A DNA stretch of 64,000 bases from Bacillus sp. SORGH_AS_0510 (GTDB taxonomy: Bacteria > Bacillota > Bacilli > Bacillales > Cytobacillaceae): the NCBI RefSeq assembly GCF_030818775.1, contig NZ_JAUTAU010000001.1:3228001-3292000 (forward strand), written 5' to 3'. A program made the position numbers and the translations under genes. This document shows, piece by piece, positions 34,310 through 43,242 of the stretch. The notes beneath the pieces are model-generated. The model worked only from the letters and a program-made list of their open reading frames with translations, was not told the origin of the DNA and did not search any database. Position 1 is the first letter of the stretch. Each line of letters opens with the position of its first letter.

Positions 34310-36058
34310 TTAGAAGGTTGCAGTCAACTTCGTCCTACCGCCTTCCACCATTTGTTCAGCTGATAGCTTTTTACATTCTCTAAAAGCAAAATGCTTACAG
34401 CCTAAACATTTATTTTTGTTTATTTGCTCCAAAGCATATTGTATTGCCTCACCAGTATGTTCAAAAAAGTGGGCTTCCCCAATAGTCTGATATAGCCCTG
34501 TCCTTTTCAATACATTTTCTGGCTGTTCATTTAAACCTGATATCATTACTATACCATTTTTCGAAAAATGGTGAACAATGCTTGCTAAATTTGCCTCTCC
34601 AGTTGTATCTATTAATGGCACCTTACTCATGCGGAGTAGAAGAATTTTGGGTCGATAGTTTATGGTGCTCATAATTGTTTTTTCAAAGGTGTCAGCTGCA
34701 CCAAAAAATAACGGTCCCTCCACATTAAAAATACTAATTTGTGGGCAATCGTGCGTATCAGAGACCATCCCCGTCTCTACTTTTTCATGCTTATGTTCTC
34801 TATTTGGCAATGCCTTTGCAGTAACCATCACATCGCTCATTCTCTTCGCAAAGAGGATAGCAGACATCACTAATCCTACTTCAACAGCTGTTGTTAAGTT
34901 GTCAAAAACAGTTAATAAAAAAGTAACAGTTAAGATGAGTGAGTCTGTCGACTTGGTTTTTAGAATATGAGAAAACACTCTTCTTTCACTCATATTCCAA
35001 GCAACAACCATCAAAATCGGTGCCATGCTTGCTAACGGAATATAGGAAGCATATGGTGCAAAAAACAGTAAAACCAACAGAACTACTATTCCATGAAGCA
35101 CTCCGGACAAAGGAGAAACAGCTCCATTTTTGATATTTGTAGCCGTACGGGCAATGGCCCCAGTGGCTGGAATCCCACCAAATAACGGGGTAACAATATT
35201 GGCAATTCCTTGCCCTATTAACTCTTTATTACTATTATGACGGCTGTTAGTCATTCCATCCGCTACCACTGCCGATAATAAGGATTCAATTCCTCCGAGC
35301 ATAGCAATCACAAAGGCCGGCTTCCATAGCTTTATCATCATATCCAAATCTATATGTGGAATTTGGATATGAGGTAAGGAACTTGGAATTTGACCATAGG
35401 CTGTTCCAATGGTTGCCACATGATTGGGATAAAGTAAAGTAGCTGTCAAGGTAGAGACCACTAAACCAATCAACGGTCCAGGAATTTTAGGGGCTATTCT
35501 AGGTGTAAGAATGACCGTAACCAAGCAAATCGTTGCTGTTAAGATACTATAGATATTAGACGTTTCTAAATGGATTAAGATTTCCTTACTATTATCAATG
35601 AACTCCTCATGCTTTTTAATCCCCTCTAAACCTAGGAAACTAGCAATCTGTCCCATAAAGATCGTAACTGCGATACCTGCTGTAAATCCAATCGTAACGG
35701 GTCGAGGAATAAATTTAATTAGCGAACCTAGTCTAAAGACTCCCATCAGAAGTAAGATAATGCCTGCCATAAAACCGGCTATTAATAAGTTCTCATAACC
35801 ATAGGTCATCACAACTCCAAATAAAATAGGAATAAACGCTCCAGTTGGACCGCCTATTTGGTATTTTGATCCGCCAAATAAAGAGATAAGAATCCCGGCC
35901 ACAATTGTCGTATAGATTCCATACTCTGGCTTCACTCCTGAAGCGATGGCAAATGCCATGCCGAGTGGAATAGCAATTACTCCAACAATCACTCCTGACA
36001 GGATATCCTTGGGTACACTCCTTAAGGAATATTCATGGAATCTTTTATCACTTAGCAT
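34310..36058 (-). CDS. SulP-family anion transporter with STAS domain
   Basis: The 582-residue protein imports an inorganic anion (sulfate or bicarbonate in characterised SulP proteins). The SulP signature GMAFAIASGVKPEYGIYTTI lies near residue 33, followed by GGPTGAFIPILFGV. About ten to twelve transmembrane helices extend to residue 400. A cytoplasmic STAS domain follows (about 430-550; ISIFNVEGPLFFGAADTFEK, RMSKVPLIDTTGEA). A short C-terminal tail contains CLGCKHFAFREC, a four-residue-spaced Cys/His cluster that could bind a metal. ATG 36058 follows GAAGGG. It forms an operon with the downstream ArsR protein, and a palindrome lies just upstream of the start. Confidence 0.9.
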   Translation of the reverse strand: MLSDKRFHEYSLRSVPKDILSGVIVGVIAIPLGMAFAIASGVKPEYGIYTTIVAGILISLFGGSKYQIGGPTGAFIPILFGVVMTYGYENLLIAGFMAGIILLLMGVFRLGSLIKFIPRPVTIGFTAGIAVTIFMGQIASFLGLEGIKKHEEFIDNSKEILIHLETSNIYSILTATICLVTVILTPRIAPKIPGPLIGLVVSTLTATLLYPNHVATIGTAYGQIPSSLPHIQIPHIDLDMMIKLWKPAFVIAMLGGIESLLSAVVADGMTNSRHNSNKELIGQGIANIVTPLFGGIPATGAIARTATNIKNGAVSPLSGVLHGIVVLLVLLFFAPYASYIPLASMAPILMVVAWNMSERRVFSHILKTKSTDSLILTVTFLLTVFDNLTTAVEVGLVMSAILFAKRMSDVMVTAKALPNREHKHEKVETGMVSDTHDCPQISIFNVEGPLFFGAADTFEKTIMSTINYRPKILLLRMSKVPLIDTTGEANLASIVHHFSKNGIVMISGLNEQPENVLKRTGLYQTIGEAHFFEHTGEAIQYALEQINKNKCLGCKHFAFRECKKLSAEQMVEGGRTKLTATF

Positions 36059-36096
36059 ATTAACCCTTCTTATCTTTTTAATTTGTATATCTGATT

Positions 36097-36120
36097 ATTT
36101 GAATATAGAATAATTCAAAT
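36097..36120 (-). promoter_or_regulatory. Palindrome, putative ArsR operator of the SulP operon
   Basis: ATTTGAAT and ATTCAAAT are inverted about an 8-base AT spacer, giving a 12+12 geometry like known ArsR/SmtB operators. It is 39 bases upstream of the SulP start codon. Confidence 0.6.
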
Positions 36121-36173
36121 ATCTTATCAAGCATTTTATATAAATAGAATGAAATTTTTTCTTCCGTTTTCTC

Positions 36174-36202
36174 TTGTTTACAGAATATATTCGTGTTATA
36201 AT
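36174..36202 (+). promoter_or_regulatory. Strong sigma-A promoter of the candidate small RNA
   Basis: TTGTTT at 36174-36179 and a perfect TATAAT at 36197-36202, 17-base spacing. Confidence 0.7.
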
Positions 36203-36208
36203 AGCAAA

Positions 36209-36323
36209 GCGATGAGCTGAGTTGTGTAAGTCGAGAAACATTCCTTTAGGAGCACACTATGTGGAGTGTGGTTTTTCGCCTCAATACGCAAAAGACGTCT
36301 GTTTATACAGACGTCTTTTTTAT
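36209..36323 (+). ncRNA. Candidate small RNA or attenuator upstream of the AIM24 gene
   Basis: A transcript of about 115 bases is bounded by the promoter and a strong terminator and contains no sensible reading frame. It can fold as a three-way junction: CGAGAAAC (36232-36239) with GTTTTTCG (36271-36278) closes it, enclosing TCCTTTAGGA and CACACT...AGTGTG hairpins. The terminator stem AAAAGACGTCTGT...ACAGACGTCTTTT follows at 36290-36321. It does not match riboswitches I know. The AIM24 gene begins 83 bases downstream, so it may be an attenuating leader or an independent RNA. Confidence 0.6.
36290..36323 (+). terminator. Strong terminator of the candidate small RNA
   Basis: A 13-bp perfect stem with a 4-base loop and six T residues. 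Confidence 0.9.
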
Positions 36324-36405
36324 TTTATTTAAAATTAGCACTTTTTACCTAAATTTTTTATAATAAATATAGGCTTATATTTTTATAAAAATTGGAGGGA
36401 ATACG

Positions 36406-37197
36406 ATGAATAACCATGAAATCGATTATAAGATTTATGGCGATGACATGCAGTTCGTTGAGGTAGAACTTGATCCACAAGAAACTGTTATTGCCGAAGC
36501 GGGTAGCTTTATGATGATGGAAGACGATATACATATGGAAACCATTTTTGGAGACGGATCTAACAGCAGTGGCGGCGGACTAATGGGTAAGCTCTTCTCC
36601 GCTGGTAAACGTGTGCTTACAGGAGAAAGCCTGTTTATGACGACCTTTAGTAATACTGGAATGGGTAAAAAACGAGTTTCCTTTGCCTCCCCCTATCCAG
36701 GAAAAATCATTCCTATGGATTTAAGTGAGTATGGTGGCAAAATTGTTTGTCAAAAGGACGCCTTCCTAGCTGCTGCAAAAGGGGTACAGGTAGGCATTGA
36801 ATTTCAACGTAAAATTGGTGTCGGTTTCTTTGGCGGCGAAGGATTTATTATGCAGAAGCTCGAAGGAGATGGAATGGCCTTCGTTCATGCAGGTGGAACC
36901 ATTATTAAAAAGGATCTTCTGCCAGGCCAATCTCTCCGAGTAGATACTGGCTGTTTAGTGGCTATGACGAGTAATGTGAGTTACGATATTGAGTTTGTTA
37001 AAGGTGTAAAAACCGCTCTATTTGGTGGTGAAGGGTTATTCTTCGCAACACTTCGTGGACCTGGATCTGTCTGGATTCAATCACTTCCATTCAGTCGTCT
37101 CGCAAGCCGGGTATTTGCTGCGGCTCCATCTCGCGGTGGGTCAAAAGATGAAGGAAGCATCGCACGAGGAATTTTTGATATGTTTAATGGTGATTAA
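36406..37197 (+). CDS. AIM24 / TIGR00266-family protein
   Basis: The 263-residue protein belongs to the AIM24-like beta-sandwich family (TIGR00266). Gly-rich strands MVGxxFxG-like (here [20 protein letters not shown] and [11 protein letters not shown]) and the closing [20 protein letters not shown] are diagnostic. An insertion [20 protein letters not shown] lies near residue 55. Family members are widespread; the biochemical role is unknown. ATG 36406 follows GGAGGGA. The gene is single, has the candidate small RNA just upstream, and ends at a strong terminator. Confidence 0.88.
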   Translation: MNNHEIDYKIYGDDMQFVEVELDPQETVIAEAGSFMMMEDDIHMETIFGDGSNSSGGGLMGKLFSAGKRVLTGESLFMTTFSNTGMGKKRVSFASPYPGKIIPMDLSEYGGKIVCQKDAFLAAAKGVQVGIEFQRKIGVGFFGGEGFIMQKLEGDGMAFVHAGGTIIKKDLLPGQSLRVDTGCLVAMTSNVSYDIEFVKGVKTALFGGEGLFFATLRGPGSVWIQSLPFSRLASRVFAAAPSRGGSKDEGSIARGIFDMFNGD

Positions 37198-37207
37198 TAT
37201 ATATTTT

Positions 37208-37246
37208 AAGAAGCAGGATCCCGTCGTGGGTCCTGCTTCTTTTTTA
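37208..37246. terminator. Bidirectional terminator after the AIM24 gene
   Basis: AAGAAGCAGGA pairs with TCCTGCTTCTT, extended by partly paired GATCC, with T residues on the plus strand. It separates convergent genes. Confidence 0.85.
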
Positions 37247-37254
37247 CATGAAAG

Positions 37255-38715
37255 CTATTCCAAATCTAATTTCTTTAGTTTAGCAAATGTTTGCTCTCTC
37301 TTTAGATTATAGGATTGCCAAGGTAGATCGGACGTGAGTGCTTCCTTTTTTCTGTCTACTAAGATCGTTTCTAAATTAGGAATATCAGGATTTTCCTTAT
37401 AAAGATTGACTAATCCCTCCACACCTGTATAAGACAACTGATTAAGGTAGTATACATCTATTTTCCCGCTTGTCTCGTACCGGTTTATATTTTCTTTTAC
37501 CACTAATTTATCCAGGTCTATCACTGTAATAGCCGTGTAATAGATTAGCGAGGAGACAAAATAGAAATGAAGCAATGATAGTTTTTCCACCCAGATTTTA
37601 ACCAAGGTATATGCAAAAATGATTACTAGAAAAATCATAAAGGTATGAACGAGAACTCTGGTAAAAGTAAATCCATACGCTTCCTCGTACATACTTAAGC
37701 GTAAAAATGCGGAGCTAAGCATTATTGAGCTTGAGAGAACTAGGATGGTAAGCATAATTTGCGTTACTCGATTAATTAACACATTTGTTCGTTGTACAAA
37801 TGTAATGACAAGAATGGTAATCGACAAATTGATTAATGTAACAAATAATAGCTCAAAAAATCCTTTTCTTGCATACTCTGCGTAAGTATAGTTCCCTTGC
37901 AACGTTCCACTGAAGAAATATTTAAACTGAACAAGTGTAAATAAAATATATACCATATTTATAAGTACAAGAACAGTGATAGATATAACGCCGTCCATTT
38001 GAAACCTGCCGGTATGGTCTTGTTGTTTTAACACGCTTATTTGTTTGATTAGTAGCCCCTGCATAAAACCAAAGAAACCAAGTGTCATAATTAAGACGAT
38101 GATAACTCGTATAACTCCTTCTGCATCAACTACAGTGAACCACTCCGGAATGCCACCCACAATCCGTTCAAATTCTGAATCCGCAGCCATAAGTAATTTT
38201 AATACTACCAATAAGACAGGGAATGAGATGACAACACCAATTAGTATCTTTTTCCACACCAACCATTTGTCGCCCCCCACTCCATGTTTTGCTCCAGCTC
38301 CTAATACAGCACTAAATTTTGCGTTATATTTAAGGATTCCTAGTAATTTTGAAAAAATGAGAGCGATAAACGATAACTTGTTCCATTTAATATTTTTAGG
38401 ACTTGTGATTAATACGAGATGAATAATCACCAAGCCAGGAATCACAAGGATATTTAACACTTTGAAAAGAGAATTATCATTCATAAAATAACTGACAGAT
38501 AAGAGCCAAATGCAACAGACGATTAAGTACCCCAGCCGCTGATGAGAAAAGGGATACTTTCGAAATTTCCAAAAGAAGACTAAATAGAAAGACATTACGA
38601 AGACTAAATAGGAAATTCCTACTTCCCCACGAAAAAATGATTCTTCCGCTAAAATTCCTAATAATAAACATATAATTAAAAACAGCCAATCTGCTTTACC
38701 AATTTTTATTTCCAT
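37255..38715 (-). CDS. Polytopic membrane protein of the DUF4153/DUF4173 type
   Basis: The 486-residue protein has about ten to twelve transmembrane segments. The segment YTYAEYARKGFFELLFVTLI, preceding a helix, is characteristic of the DUF4153/DUF4173 proteins of Bacilli. A soluble C-terminal tail (about 400-486) contains a leucine-repeat-like VNLYKENPDIPNLETILVDR. ATG 38715 follows AGAGGG. It lies 72 bp downstream of the HAAS protein and so is probably in the padR operon. Function is unknown; such proteins may sense envelope state. Confidence 0.75.
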   Translation of the reverse strand: MEIKIGKADWLFLIICLLLGILAEESFFRGEVGISYLVFVMSFYLVFFWKFRKYPFSHQRLGYLIVCCIWLLSVSYFMNDNSLFKVLNILVIPGLVIIHLVLITSPKNIKWNKLSFIALIFSKLLGILKYNAKFSAVLGAGAKHGVGGDKWLVWKKILIGVVISFPVLLVVLKLLMAADSEFERIVGGIPEWFTVVDAEGVIRVIIVLIMTLGFFGFMQGLLIKQISVLKQQDHTGRFQMDGVISITVLVLINMVYILFTLVQFKYFFSGTLQGNYTYAEYARKGFFELLFVTLINLSITILVITFVQRTNVLINRVTQIMLTILVLSSSIMLSSAFLRLSMYEEAYGFTFTRVLVHTFMIFLVIIFAYTLVKIWVEKLSLLHFYFVSSLIYYTAITVIDLDKLVVKENINRYETSGKIDVYYLNQLSYTGVEGLVNLYKENPDIPNLETILVDRKKEALTSDLPWQSYNLKREQTFAKLKKLDLE

Positions 38716-38787
38716 TAAGCATCCCTCTTTTTTATATAGATTTTCTATATATATAGTTTTTCTAGGTATATAGGTAAAAAAAACTGC

Positions 38788-39423
38788 TTATATCGATGCT
38801 TTCTTCCCCCACCTGTAACCAAGCCAGCTGATTGGGTAAAGAATAATTGTAAGAATGATACAAGCAATAATAAATGTTTTTGTTAACAATGGAGCGAACC
38901 ATGAATGTGGAATAATGTGAAAAATTGTTAAGATCATCAATAATAGGTTAGGAATGAGCGATAATAAGAACGTCTTCCTTAAGAGTGTTCTTCCCCTGTG
39001 CCCAAAACCCTTTCCAATTTCGTATCCAAGTAATGCCCAAAAAAACAAGTACAAGAAGGCAATTAAGGATGGAATAGAGGTTAAGTGGTCCCAAATCTTT
39101 GTTAACCAAACCCAATCATAAAGATTATGGGCTAACGTTAATATGCTTCCTCCCCCAAAAAAAAGGATATTTAATAAAATAAACAGCCATTTCATATTAC
39201 TTGGCGTAACCGAAAGTTCTTCCTTCCATAATTCAGCAATCTCTTCAGGGCTACCCAGTCTTACAGTCAAATGGTCTAACAGTTCCTCGTCATCCATTTG
39301 TAATGATTCGAGGACGATTTCATCAATGTGTGTTTCATATTCCAACAAGATATTTTTCTTATCTCTATGATTTCCTAATCCCTTTGCCAGTTCTTTAAGA
39401 AACCTATTCTTCGGCCGTTCCAT
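38788..39423 (-). CDS. HAAS/DUF1700-type membrane protein
   Basis: The 211-residue protein has an N-terminal soluble HAAS domain (about 1-65; YETHIDEIVLESLQ, LTVRLGSPEEIAELWKEEL) followed by about four transmembrane segments. Proteins of this kind nearly always sit directly after a PadR-like regulator, as here (gap 50 bp). ATG 39423 follows GGGAGAT. Such PadR-HAAS modules are membrane stress or envelope regulators of mostly unknown function. It is also upstream of the DUF4153-type protein. Confidence 0.82.
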   Translation of the reverse strand: MERPKNRFLKELAKGLGNHRDKKNILLEYETHIDEIVLESLQMDDEELLDHLTVRLGSPEEIAELWKEELSVTPSNMKWLFILLNILFFGGGSILTLAHNLYDWVWLTKIWDHLTSIPSLIAFLYLFFWALLGYEIGKGFGHRGRTLLRKTFLLSLIPNLLLMILTIFHIIPHSWFAPLLTKTFIIACIILTIILYPISWLGYRWGKKASI

Positions 39424-39473
39424 GCTTTGATCTCCCTATTACTTTGTTCATTACTTGAACAAAATCTTGCCAT

Positions 39474-39752
39474 TCACGGGTTTTTTTCACTTAATAGTTC
39501 CTTGCCAGCTTTTGTAATCCGATAATACTTCCGAGCCGGTCCTTTTTCCTGTTCCACCCAATAACATTCAATATAATCTTGTTTTTCAAGCTTGTGAAGG
39601 GCTGGATATAAAGTGCCTTCTTTTACACTTAGACCATTATCACTTCGCTGTTCGAGCTCTTTCACCAACTCATAACCGTACATATCACGCTCATTCAATA
39701 ATTGGAGCAGAATTAACGACGTACTGCCTTTGACCAATTCACGATTAAACAT
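39474..39752 (-). CDS. PadR-family transcriptional regulator
   Basis: The 92-residue regulator has the PadR winged helix: [20 protein letters not shown], then [20 protein letters not shown] and the wing [20 protein letters not shown]. It lacks a long C-terminal helix and is of the short PadR-s2 type. ATG 39752 follows TAGGTGAT. It heads an operon with the HAAS and probably the DUF4153-type membrane proteins. The palindrome immediately upstream suggests autoregulation. Confidence 0.9.
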   Translation of the reverse strand: MFNRELVKGSTSLILLQLLNERDMYGYELVKELEQRSDNGLSVKEGTLYPALHKLEKQDYIECYWVEQEKGPARKYYRITKAGKELLSEKNP

Positions 39753-39761
39753 CTTATCACC

Positions 39762-39780
39762 TACCTAGTTTTATTAGGTA
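39762..39780 (-). promoter_or_regulatory. Putative PadR operator
   Basis: TACCTA and TAGGTA are inverted about a 7-base spacer, ending about 10 bases upstream of the PadR start codon and overlapping its ribosome site. Confidence 0.5.
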
Positions 39781-39831
39781 CATAGAAATTCTACAACGTC
39801 TAAAACATTTTGTAAAGTATAGAACGAAAAA

Positions 39832-39862
39832 AAAAGTGACGAATTCTAATCGTCACTTTTCT
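39832..39862 (-). terminator. Terminator of the small gene at 39865
   Basis: AAAAGTGACG pairs with CGTCACTTTT, with T residues on the minus strand (and on the plus strand). Confidence 0.8.
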
Positions 39863-39864
39863 AT

Positions 39865-40038
39865 TTATTTCAGCTTCGGGTTATTTTTTTGTCTCTGAAT
39901 GAATTGATCCCGTTCACCACCATCAGATAATTCCTCAGAAAATTCATGTGCAGTATTTTGCCCCATTACTTCCCAAGGCTTGATGGTCTTTGGTGGCAGA
40001 TTATTATTTGGTGCAGCTTGCTCGTTCCATTTTCCCAT
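39865..40038 (-). CDS. Small hypothetical protein, 57 residues
   Basis: The frame begins MGKWNEQAAPNNNLPPKTIK and ends KNNPKLK. It is polar and lacks hydrophobic helices, with Pro/Asn-rich N-terminus and an acidic then basic C-terminus. The start is 6 bases after GGGGTGATT, a strong site, and a terminator follows 3 bases past the stop, so it is very likely expressed. I do not recognise the family. It sits between the PadR operon and rocE. Confidence 0.65.
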   Translation of the reverse strand: MGKWNEQAAPNNNLPPKTIKPWEVMGQNTAHEFSEELSDGGERDQFIQRQKNNPKLK

Positions 40039-40091
40039 AATAAATCACCCCTATCCTATTATTCGATGTGTCCAAACCATTTATCCAAAAT

Positions 40092-40122
40092 AAAAACGCT
40101 TGGAAGTTTCCAAACGTTTTTA
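40092..40122 (-). terminator. Terminator of rocE
   Basis: AAAACG/CGTTTT and TTGGAA/TTTCCAA pair with one mismatch and a short loop, T-rich on the minus strand. Confidence 0.75.
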
Positions 40123-40128
40123 CCATTG

Positions 40129-41571
40129 TTAAATTACCATTTTTTTATTATCTTGAAGTTGTAATTCTTGCTCCAATACATTATCCACTTCTCGGTTCTT
40201 TTTAATTTTAAAATGATAGATAAGATAACATGCTACTACAAATGGAACTCCTAAATATAAGGCCAATCTTTGTTCAGAATCAAACGCTAAACTTCCTAAA
40301 ACAATACAGTTTAGGGTTAAGGCAATTATAGGAAGCAGTGGGTAAAGTGGTGTTCTAAATTTGAGATCCTCCACTTTTCCTCCCTCTCGAATAAATTTTC
40401 TTCGAAAGGCGATTTGGGAAGCTGTAATAGAAATCCAGCCTACTTGAGCACCTAAGCCCGCAACAGAAAGCAACCAAACGAAGACTGTTTCTTCTGCAAA
40501 AAATCCAGAAAGCAATGATAATAATGCAATTCCAATAGTTAAGACTAGAGCATTAAACGGCACACCTCTTTTATTAACCTTTGCAAGGACAGGGCTCGTC
40601 ATCTTTTCTTTTGACATCGCATATAACATCCTTGTTGCAGCATACAAACCAGAGTTGGCTACAGATAATAATGCTGTAAGGATAACAAAATTCATAATGT
40701 CTGCAGCATAAGGAATACCGATACTATCAAAAACAACAACAAATGGACTTTCAACTACCCCAGCCTGATTCATAGGGATTAAGCTTGATAAAACAAAAAT
40801 AGCTAAAACGAAGAAAAATAGTGTTCGCCATACGGTTTGTTTAATGGATTTCGGTATCGTTTTCTCTGGCTCTTCGCTCTCACCAGCAGCGATCCCGATA
40901 AGTTCTGTGCCTTGGAATGAAAAATTCACGGCAATCATTGTGATAATTAAAGCTGTAATTCCATGTGGCAAAAGACCATGTGCTGTAAAATTAGAGAAAA
41001 ATGGAGCAGGCTTTCCGCCTTCCATGTCAATCAAACCAAAAGTAGCAGCTCCACCAAGAACAATGAAAGCTAAAATGGCAAAAATTTTGATGCTTGAGAA
41101 CCAAAATTCAGTCTCTCCAAACGCGCGTGCTGATAATGCATTAAGTGAAAATAAAACTACCGCAAAAATTGCACACCAAATCCATACAGGAGACTCTGGA
41201 AACCATCTTTGCATTAACTGTCCTGCTGATAATAACTCTAGAGCTACCGTTACCGACCAACCTAACCAGTATAGCCATCCTAGTGCAAATCCGGTTCCTG
41301 GTCCAATGAATTTTGTCGTATAAGTTTGGAATGATCCAGAAACAGGCATGGCAACAGATAATTCACCTAAACAAAGCATGGTCAAGAACATGATAATACC
41401 GCCAACTATGTATGAAAGAATGGCACCTGCTGGACCTGCCTGGCTTATCGTGTAACCCGATCCGAGGAAAAGACCTGACCCAATTACCCCTCCTAGAGAA
41501 ATCATAAATAAATGCCGGGTCTTCATCGTTCTCTGTAATTCATTTGTCGCATTGTTTTCTTGTAAATTCAT
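40129..41571 (-). CDS. rocE: Arginine/ornithine permease RocE (APC family)
   Basis: The 480-residue polytopic amino acid permease reads [20 protein letters not shown] at its start, very similar to B. subtilis RocE, with [20 protein letters not shown] and [20 protein letters not shown] (both APC signatures). It imports arginine or ornithine for catabolism. The context (rocD and rocR next to it, and its own sigma-54-type promoter upstream) fits this. ATG 41571 follows AGGGGGAAAG. It lies 258 bp downstream of rocD with its own terminator, so it is separately transcribed. Confidence 0.9.
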   Translation of the reverse strand: MNLQENNATNELQRTMKTRHLFMISLGGVIGSGLFLGSGYTISQAGPAGAILSYIVGGIIMFLTMLCLGELSVAMPVSGSFQTYTTKFIGPGTGFALGWLYWLGWSVTVALELLSAGQLMQRWFPESPVWIWCAIFAVVLFSLNALSARAFGETEFWFSSIKIFAILAFIVLGGAATFGLIDMEGGKPAPFFSNFTAHGLLPHGITALIITMIAVNFSFQGTELIGIAAGESEEPEKTIPKSIKQTVWRTLFFFVLAIFVLSSLIPMNQAGVVESPFVVVFDSIGIPYAADIMNFVILTALLSVANSGLYAATRMLYAMSKEKMTSPVLAKVNKRGVPFNALVLTIGIALLSLLSGFFAEETVFVWLLSVAGLGAQVGWISITASQIAFRRKFIREGGKVEDLKFRTPLYPLLPIIALTLNCIVLGSLAFDSEQRLALYLGVPFVVACYLIYHFKIKKNREVDNVLEQELQLQDNKKMVI

Positions 41572-41675
41572 AAACTTTCCCCCTTCTGGCTATAAGAACG
41601 CTTACAATTAATCCATTACCCATTTTCGTAAAATAGTAACTTTTATAATATTTTTACTATTCTAATCAAATACAT

Positions 41676-41693
41676 TTGCAATTTCTATGCCAA
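41676..41693 (-). promoter_or_regulatory. Sigma-54 promoter of rocE
   Basis: On the minus strand TTGGCATAGAAATTGCAA matches the -24/-12 sigma-54 (SigL) consensus TTGGCAc-N5-TTGCa, with GG and GC exactly 10 bases apart. Confidence 0.8.
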
Positions 41694-41733
41694 AATAGGA
41701 ATCCTTTACTTGTGAGCATTCCTTGAACATAGA

Positions 41734-41770
41734 TGCCAAAATTTTTGGCATTATCGTAAAATAATTTGCA
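41734..41770 (-). promoter_or_regulatory. RocR upstream activating sites for rocE
   Basis: TGCCAAAATTTTTGGCA (41734-41750) is a perfect 17-bp palindrome. GTAAAATAATTTGCA (41756-41770) is an imperfect version of the GCAAAAT...ATTTTGC palindrome known for RocR. They lie 40-75 bases upstream of the sigma-54 promoter. Confidence 0.55.
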
Positions 41771-41783
41771 CATAAAATGCAAA

Positions 41784-41820
41784 AATGCTCTTTCCACAAA
41801 AGTGGAAAGAGCATTCTTTT
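41784..41820 (-). terminator. Terminator of rocD
   Basis: A 14-bp perfect stem (AATGCTCTTTCCAC with GTGGAAAGAGCATT) with a 4-base loop, 9 bases past the rocD stop. Confidence 0.88.
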
Positions 41821-41828
41821 AAATAAAA

Positions 41829-43031
41829 TTAAGATAGCACGTTCTTGATTTTTTCGATTGCCCAATCAATTTCTTCTTTAGTGATAATTAATGGAGGTGC
41901 AAAGCGTATTACTGTATCATGTGTTTCTTTACATAGCAAACCAGTTTCTTTTAAATCCTCGCAATAGGGTCTAGCAGCCTCTGTAAGTTCAACACCGATA
42001 AACAAGCCTCTTCCACGAATTTCATTAATCACAGGATTTTTGATTGCTTTTAATTGTTCAAGGAAATACTCCCCTAATTCAAGCGAGCGTTCAGCTAATT
42101 TTTCTTCTTCAATTACATCTAGTGCAGCAATTGAAACAGCGCATGCTAACGGGTTCCCACCGAAAGTCGATCCGTGTGATCCTGGATTGAATACACCCAA
42201 CACGTCAGAGTTAGCTACAACACAGGAAATAGGGAAGACTCCACCCCCAAGTGCTTTTCCTAAAATCAACATATCAGGTTCTACTTCTTCCCAGTCGCAG
42301 GCAAACATTTTACCAGTGCGTGCCAAGCCTACTTGAATTTCGTCTGCAATGAACAAGACATTTTGCTCTTTACACAATTCGGATGCTTGTTTTAAAAATC
42401 CTTCAGGAGGTAAGATGATTCCTGCCTCACCTTGGATAGGTTCCATTAAGAATGCTGCAGTATTAGGTGTAATGGCCGCTCTTAATGCTTCAAGGTCACC
42501 ATATGGAATTAATGTAATGCCAGGAAGCATCGGACCAAAGCCACGTTTATATTCTGGATCAGACGATAACGATACTGCCCCCATTGTACGTCCATGAAAA
42601 TTCCCAACACATGCAATAATTTCCGCCTGATTTTCAGCAATTCCTTTTACATCATACCCCCAGCGTCTTGCGGCTTTTAACGCGGTTTCAACAGCCTCGG
42701 CACCAGTGTTCATTGGCAGTGCCATATCTTTATTTGTTAACTTACAGATTTTTTCGTACCAAGGGCCAAGTTGATCATTATGAAAGGCTCGAGAGGTTAG
42801 CGTTACTTTGTCTGCCTGGTCCTTCAATGCTTGAATAATTTTTGGATGTCGATGCCCTTGGTTGACTGCTGAATATGCACTTAACATATCCATATAACGG
42901 TTTCCTTCAGGACTTTCCACCCATACTCCTTCTGCTTTTGCAATCACAATTGGAAGTGGATGGTAGTTATTAGCACCAAATCTATTTGTTTGTTCAATGA
43001 TTTTTGTTGTTTTTGTTGTAACTTCAGCCAT
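41829..43031 (-). CDS. rocD: Ornithine aminotransferase RocD
   Basis: The class-III PLP aminotransferase converts ornithine and 2-oxoglutarate into glutamate semialdehyde and glutamate. The 400 residues include [20 protein letters not shown] and the cofactor region [18 protein letters not shown]. The Schiff-base lysine is in [17 protein letters not shown]. Length and motifs match RocD. ATG 43031 follows AGGGGGAAT; the ATG at 43070 has no site and lies inside the promoter region. It is divergent from rocR with a sigma-54 promoter and RocR-like palindrome between them. Confidence 0.93.
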   Translation of the reverse strand: MAEVTTKTTKIIEQTNRFGANNYHPLPIVIAKAEGVWVESPEGNRYMDMLSAYSAVNQGHRHPKIIQALKDQADKVTLTSRAFHNDQLGPWYEKICKLTNKDMALPMNTGAEAVETALKAARRWGYDVKGIAENQAEIIACVGNFHGRTMGAVSLSSDPEYKRGFGPMLPGITLIPYGDLEALRAAITPNTAAFLMEPIQGEAGIILPPEGFLKQASELCKEQNVLFIADEIQVGLARTGKMFACDWEEVEPDMLILGKALGGGVFPISCVVANSDVLGVFNPGSHGSTFGGNPLACAVSIAALDVIEEEKLAERSLELGEYFLEQLKAIKNPVINEIRGRGLFIGVELTEAARPYCEDLKETGLLCKETHDTVIRFAPPLIITKEEIDWAIEKIKNVLS

Positions 43032-43064
43032 TTTTATTCCCCCTTCTTTGTATGTAAATCTATT

Positions 43065-43082
43065 ATGCAAGTTTCATGCCAA
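43065..43082 (-). promoter_or_regulatory. Sigma-54 promoter of rocD
   Basis: TTGGCATGAAACTTGCAT on the minus strand fits the -24/-12 consensus. It lies 34 bases before the rocD start codon. Confidence 0.85.
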
Positions 43083-43165
43083 TAATAATTCTGCATACTG
43101 ATAACGTTTCTAAGAATAAAGTGCCATATATTTTTGCAACCAATTTACTATTTTAGTTAAATACC

Positions 43166-43180
43166 GCAAAATTATTTTGC
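43166..43180 (-). promoter_or_regulatory. RocR upstream activating site
   Basis: GCAAAATTATTTTGC is a perfect 15-bp palindrome in the divergent rocD-rocR region, about 85 bases upstream of the rocD sigma-54 promoter. Confidence 0.65.
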
Positions 43181-43242
43181 ATTATCTCGTTTTTTTTGAT
43201 TAAATTGATGAATACAGTTTTAAACAAGGGGTATAAACCATC

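Noticed and set aside
36209..36323. Known riboswitch class (SAM, lysine, TPP, preQ1, fluoride and similar)
   Set aside because: Conserved cores of these classes were not found; the three-way-junction fold is only a candidate.
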